From positions 1 through 64,000 of the forward strand of contig JADLDI010000138.1 of the NCBI GenBank assembly GCA_020846745.1: a DNA stretch of 64,000 nt, given 5' to 3'. The translations under genes and the position numbers were made by a program. Positions 60,796 to 64,000 of this stretch are shown piece by piece. The notes beneath the pieces are model-generated. The model worked only from the letters and a program-made list of their open reading frames with translations. It was not told the origin of the DNA and made no database searches. How positions within the stretch are numbered: position 1 is the stretch's first letter; each line of letters opens with the position of its first letter. The DNA comes from Bryobacterales bacterium (lineage in GTDB: Bacteria > Acidobacteriota > Terriglobia > Bryobacterales > Bryobacteraceae).

Positions 60796-62682
60796 TTGTC
60801 CATCCCGTGGCGGCGACTCACGCTCGCCGCCATTGGTGTCTTTGCGCTCAACCTCGCGTTCCACTACCCCTACGCGACGCTCGGCTACACCAACTTCTGG
60901 TCCTCTAACGAAGGCGCATTTCTCGCCCTCGCCCGAGCACAGCAAACCCAGACCTACGGTCCCGCGGACTGGTGGCCGTACTGGAACGCCGGCCTGCCGT
61001 TCGTCAACACGTACCAACCAGCGCTTCCCAAACTAACTGCCTGGCTCGCCAACGCCGCTCATATTGACGTCGTCCATGCCTATCACTTCATAACGGCTAC
61101 CGCGCTAACAATCGCGCCACTCGCCGTGTTCGCGCTGGCGTTCTTCCTCCTGCGTAGCGTTTCAGGCGCAATTGCCACGGCGCTCGCGTATTCCCTGCTC
61201 TCCCCTGCCGCGCTCATTATCCCCCGCCTGCGCGAAGGCTCCGGCGAGATGTGGGGACTCCGCCGCCTCCACTCGGCCCTCGTCTATGGCGAAGCTCCGC
61301 ACGTCGTCGCCCTCGCCCTCACCCCGCTGGCGTGGTTAGCCTTCGCCTGGATGGTCCGCAGCCGCCGCTTCGGCGCCTTACTTGTTACAGTCATCCTGGC
61401 GAGCGCCTTAGCGCTAACTAACTCCTACGCCGCGGTCGCCTTTGCCATCGGCTGCGCCCTCTACTTACTAGCCGCCGACTTACGCATCTTTTCATTAGGA
61501 ATAGCCGCGGCAGCCGCCATCGCGACTTATATCGTAATCGCCCCGTGGTGGCCGCCCATGCTCTTACGAACACTAGCCGCCGGCACCGAAGCCGTCGCCG
61601 TCGGCGGCCATGCCCGCCGCTGGTGGGCTATCGCTATCGTCGTTTCCCTAATCCTGACCCGTCGTATCCTCAACACCGCGAAACCCGCCACCAGGTACGC
61701 CGTCCTCACCACACTCTGCTTTGGCGCAATCGTCGTGCTGTCGATGACGTCAGGCGTGAACGTCCTTTTCCATGGATACCGCTACCAGCATGAATTCGAC
61801 TTCGGCGTCGCCCTACTGCTGGGCATTGTATGCTCCCGCCGGCGGACTGTGATGATGGTCGGCCTCGCCTTGACCGCCACGCTGTTCGTTTGGAACCTCC
61901 GCGTTGCCCATCGCCACGCGATTGAAAGCCGGTACAAGGAATCGCTCCCCTACCAGGTCTCGAAGGTCCTGGAGCAGCGCTACCCCAACCGCCGCGTAAT
62001 GGCCACATCGTCCGAAGCGTTTTGGCTCAACGAGTTCACCAACCTGCCACAACTCAGCGGCGGGCACGACCCCATGGGCGTCAACCGCGCCCAAATGATC
62101 GCCGTCTACACCATCTACACGGGCGACAGCGCCGGCGCCCACGATGCCGATATCTCGATCGCCTGGCTGCGGGCCTTCGGCGCCGCCGCCATCTTCGTCC
62201 CCGGCCGCCACGGCCGCGACGATTGGAAGCCATTCGCGAACCCGAGCAAGTTCGAAGGAAAACTCCCGCTAGTCTGGCAGTCGGGTGACGATCGAATCTA
62301 CGAACTCCCCACCAAATCCTCAAGCCTCGCCCATACCATCCCCAAAGATGCGCTCGTCGAGTGTCCCCCAGTCCACGGCCTAGACACCTTCGAAGTCGAG
62401 CGCTACGTCAATGCGCTCGATACGGAACCGGGGGTGCTGTCCTTTGACTGGCAAGGCCCCAGTCAAGCCAGAATCCACGGCCAAGTCCCTGCCGGAAACG
62501 TCGTATCGATCCAGATCAACCACTACCCCGGCTGGACCGCTAAAGTAAACGGCCGCCCCACCGCCCTCCACGCCGACGGCATCGGCCTTATGTGGCTCGA
62601 CCCGCGGTGCGGCAGTGGCGGCTGTGAAATCGAACTAACCTTCCGCCACCCGGAAGCGAGGCGCAGTGCACTTTGGCCTTAA
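60796..62682 (+). CDS. Polytopic membrane protein, GT-C-like
   Basis: 628 residues from TTG 60796, right after the stop of the preceding gene. About ten hydrophobic segments in residues 10-370 (AAIGVFALNLAFHYP; LTIAPLAVFALAFFLLR; IATYIVIAPWWPP; IVLSMTSGVNVLF) and a C-terminal soluble beta domain (about 480-628; NVVSIQINHYPGWTAKVNGR). The plan resembles YfhO/6-pyruvoyl-domain or GT-C glycosyltransferase-like membrane proteins, which move sugars on the periplasmic side. No clear Asp-x-Asp loop could be assigned, so activity is uncertain. Third gene of the receptor operon. Confidence 0.75.
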   Translation: MSIPWRRLTLAAIGVFALNLAFHYPYATLGYTNFWSSNEGAFLALARAQQTQTYGPADWWPYWNAGLPFVNTYQPALPKLTAWLANAAHIDVVHAYHFITATALTIAPLAVFALAFFLLRSVSGAIATALAYSLLSPAALIIPRLREGSGEMWGLRRLHSALVYGEAPHVVALALTPLAWLAFAWMVRSRRFGALLVTVILASALALTNSYAAVAFAIGCALYLLAADLRIFSLGIAAAAAIATYIVIAPWWPPMLLRTLAAGTEAVAVGGHARRWWAIAIVVSLILTRRILNTAKPATRYAVLTTLCFGAIVVLSMTSGVNVLFHGYRYQHEFDFGVALLLGIVCSRRRTVMMVGLALTATLFVWNLRVAHRHAIESRYKESLPYQVSKVLEQRYPNRRVMATSSEAFWLNEFTNLPQLSGGHDPMGVNRAQMIAVYTIYTGDSAGAHDADISIAWLRAFGAAAIFVPGRHGRDDWKPFANPSKFEGKLPLVWQSGDDRIYELPTKSSSLAHTIPKDALVECPPVHGLDTFEVERYVNALDTEPGVLSFDWQGPSQARIHGQVPAGNVVSIQINHYPGWTAKVNGRPTALHADGIGLMWLDPRCGSGGCEIELTFRHPEARRSALWP

Positions 62683-62703
62683 TCTTCTATACGAATATAG
62701 TAT

Positions 62704-63015
62704 ATGGCCAACGTGACGATCTACCTACCCGCCGATGTTGCACAGAAGGTCCGGAAGGTTGCCGCCAACGAAGGTAAGAGCGTTAGCCGGTGGATATCCG
62801 GGCGTGTAACCGAACTTCTCGACGATGGTCCAGCCACCGAACTACTGAAGCTATCCGGCGCATTTCCTGACTTCCCGACCTGGACGACCTACGATCTTCT
62901 GATCGCGGGTACCGCAATTAGCCGGCGCGCAAGTCTGGCCACGTCGAACACAAAGGAATTCTCTCGCATCAAAGACCTGAGCTTGGTCTCGCTCAGCCCT
63001 GGACGTGAGCGGTAA
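62704..63015 (+). pseudogene. VapB-like antitoxin fused to the remnant of a VapC toxin
   Basis: 103 residues. The first 40 (MANVTIYLPADVAQKVRKVA ... SVSRWIS) form a ribbon-helix-helix antitoxin. The last 40 (TTYDLLIAGTAISRRASLAT-SNTKEFSRIKDLSLV) match the C-terminal end of a PIN-domain VapC (D-LLIA-TA ... NTKEFxRI). The antitoxin C-terminus and the first 80-90 residues of the toxin, including its first acidic residues, are missing. The best reading is an in-frame deletion scar of a vapBC pair. It may still bind its operator, but no active toxin remains. Confidence 0.75.
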
Positions 63016-63053
63016 TGGCCGCACTATTCTCGTAATACCTGTTCAGCCCGCCC

Positions 63054-63692
63054 CTACTCACCCTCTGCCATCTGATCTTCCCACTGCCGCTCCAGCATCC
63101 GCGCATACTCACCCGACGCGAACAGCTCGAAATCAAACTGCCCCAGAGGCAAGTCCTCAAATGTCGTCGAATGCTGCCGGCACAAAAACAAATTGTCCGC
63201 GTACCGGTAGTAGTTCTTCACGAATTCATTCGACAGTATTTCCCGCGACGGCGCTTCCGCCAGCAGTGAATTCAAACCCATAGCCCGCTGGAAGATCGCC
63301 CGGTAATCCGCCACACCCCACTGCTTCAGTTTCGCTACCACGCGCGCCGGAGTGGCATCCACCAGCAAGGCCGCGAAGCTCTGGTACTTGTAGCCGCGCT
63401 CCCGCAATTCCGGATTCATCTCCACGAAATCCTGGCACTGCTCAATCCAGCGGATCAAATCCCGCCCCACATAGAAGAGCATGCGCAGTTCACAATACCG
63501 TCCGTCGAGCAGCCGCCGTTCCAGTTCCTCAACGCTGAGTTCGCCTGAAGGCAGCAACCCCTGCAGCATCAAACTTGCCCGCGAACTCTCTACCAACCGG
63601 CCAGGACCGGACGCATCTGAAAACGGGTGAAGAATCAGTGGCGGCAGGGTCCACTGCCGGGTCATCGTGCTTGAACTGGTCTGTGCGGCCAT
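63054..63692 (-). CDS. Conserved hypothetical protein
   Basis: 212 residues from ATG 63692; an ATG at 63665 is also possible. Soluble and mainly helical, with SVEELERRLLDGRYCELRML, YVGRDLIRWIEQCQDFVEMN and VKNYYRYADNLFLCRQHS. No motif that I can assign to a named family and no signal peptide. It reads as a real gene by codon pattern and length. Convergent with the antitoxin remnant. Confidence 0.7.
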   Translation of the reverse strand: MAAQTSSSTMTRQWTLPPLILHPFSDASGPGRLVESSRASLMLQGLLPSGELSVEELERRLLDGRYCELRMLFYVGRDLIRWIEQCQDFVEMNPELRERGYKYQSFAALLVDATPARVVAKLKQWGVADYRAIFQRAMGLNSLLAEAPSREILSNEFVKNYYRYADNLFLCRQHSTTFEDLPLGQFDFELFASGEYARMLERQWEDQMAEGE

Positions 63693-63792
63693 GTGTCTAT
63701 TGATGCCTTATCGGTTCCTAGCCGCATTCATATTACCACCCCAACACCCTATACAAATGCCCGAAATGGCCTAGAGCAAACCCCGGTCAGGA

Positions 63793-64000
63793 CTAGCGCC
63801 GGCGTTCTAGGGTGACCTCCACTTCGAGGGGCTTCCCTTCCCGCAAAACCTTCACCTTCACCGCATCGCCTACCTTCTTCGCCCGCAGCGCATACGTGAA
63901 GTCGTACAGGTTCTGAATCGGCTTGCCGTCGAACTCCACCATCGTGTCCCCGCCCTTCAACCCGGCCTTCGCCGCGGGCGACCCTTCCCGCACGTCCGCA
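63793..64000 (-). CDS. PDZ-domain protein, C-terminal fragment
   Basis: About 69 residues are visible; the gene continues beyond the right edge. DVREGSPAAKAGLKGGDTMV, EFDGKPIQNLYDFTYALR and the ending KVKVLREGKPLEVEVTLERR form a clear C-terminal PDZ domain, as found at the end of HtrA-like proteases and of exported peptidases (M28, M61). Which parent protein carries it cannot be told from this part. Confidence 0.85.
   Translation of the reverse strand, partial: ADVREGSPAAKAGLKGGDTMVEFDGKPIQNLYDFTYALRAKKVGDAVKVKVLREGKPLEVEVTLERRR

Overview
The window looks like chromosome from an acidobacterium of the Solibacter/Bryobacter group (Bryobacterales). The taxonomic signals are two proteins ending in the C-terminal domain first described in Candidatus Solibacter (TIGR03437-like), an Oar-like TonB receptor with an N-terminal carboxypeptidase-regulatory domain, a PEP-CTERM protein, many exported sugar- and lipid-active enzymes, and high GC. 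This assignment is inferred from gene families; no rRNA or tRNA gene was seen.

Layout. 0-6.6 kb: a partial small protein, two exported TIGR03437-type or accessory proteins (one with a C8-tract frameshift at its start), and a PQQ-type sugar dehydrogenase divergent from an exported alpha/beta hydrolase. 6.6-8.8 kb: a scrambled region with a broken MNT/HEPN toxin-antitoxin pair, fragments copied from both flanking genes, and an intact HepT/MntA pair. 8.8-13.5 kb: a 1548-residue CheB-CheR-PAS-GGDEF-EAL protein. 13.6-19.2 kb: pyrimidine genes carB and carA, with pyrE divergent. 19.2-26.8 kb: a ceramidase-like enzyme, an AsmA-like protein, a sialidase-like protein, an HlyD-type adaptor with a zinc dehydrogenase, and a PEP-CTERM protein. 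27.4-31.2 kb: small conserved proteins, a 2H phosphoesterase, a XerC/D recombinase and a CCA-adding-type nucleotidyltransferase. 31.2-37.9 kb: a four-gene signalling operon (TolC-like, PhnD-like binding protein, histidine kinase, REC-GGDEF-EAL). 38.1-42.1 kb: xseB-ispA-tlyA-nadK-dctA-like housekeeping operon. 42.2-49.6 kb: an epimerase-like protein, a decaheme OmcA/MtrC-type cytochrome, asnB, a PIG-L deacetylase and a glycosyltransferase. 49.6-56.1 kb: a TIR / nSTAND ATPase / TIR-FGE gene set. 56.2-62.7 kb: Oar-like receptor, mannonate dehydratase-like enzyme and a polytopic membrane protein. 62.7-64 kb: a VapB-VapC fusion scar, a conserved hypothetical and a partial PDZ protein.

The strongest candidate for a new system is the minus-strand set at 49.6-56.1 kb. 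A protein with an N-terminal TIR domain and two further TIR-like segments overlaps a membrane-anchored nSTAND ATPase. The ATPase is followed after 9 bases by a TIR-FGE-sulfatase fusion, and then by an unrecognised protein. This matches the logic of NTP-dependent biological conflict systems (ATPase switch, NAD-consuming TIR effectors, ligand-recognition domain), but the ATPase carries an unrecognised C-terminal domain where WD40 repeats often sit. The TolC/PhnD/kinase/c-di-GMP operon is a second set that appears to have been repurposed as a periplasmic sensing pathway. Two TA modules in different states of decay, a tandem-duplication mosaic and a VapBC deletion scar show local genome turnover.
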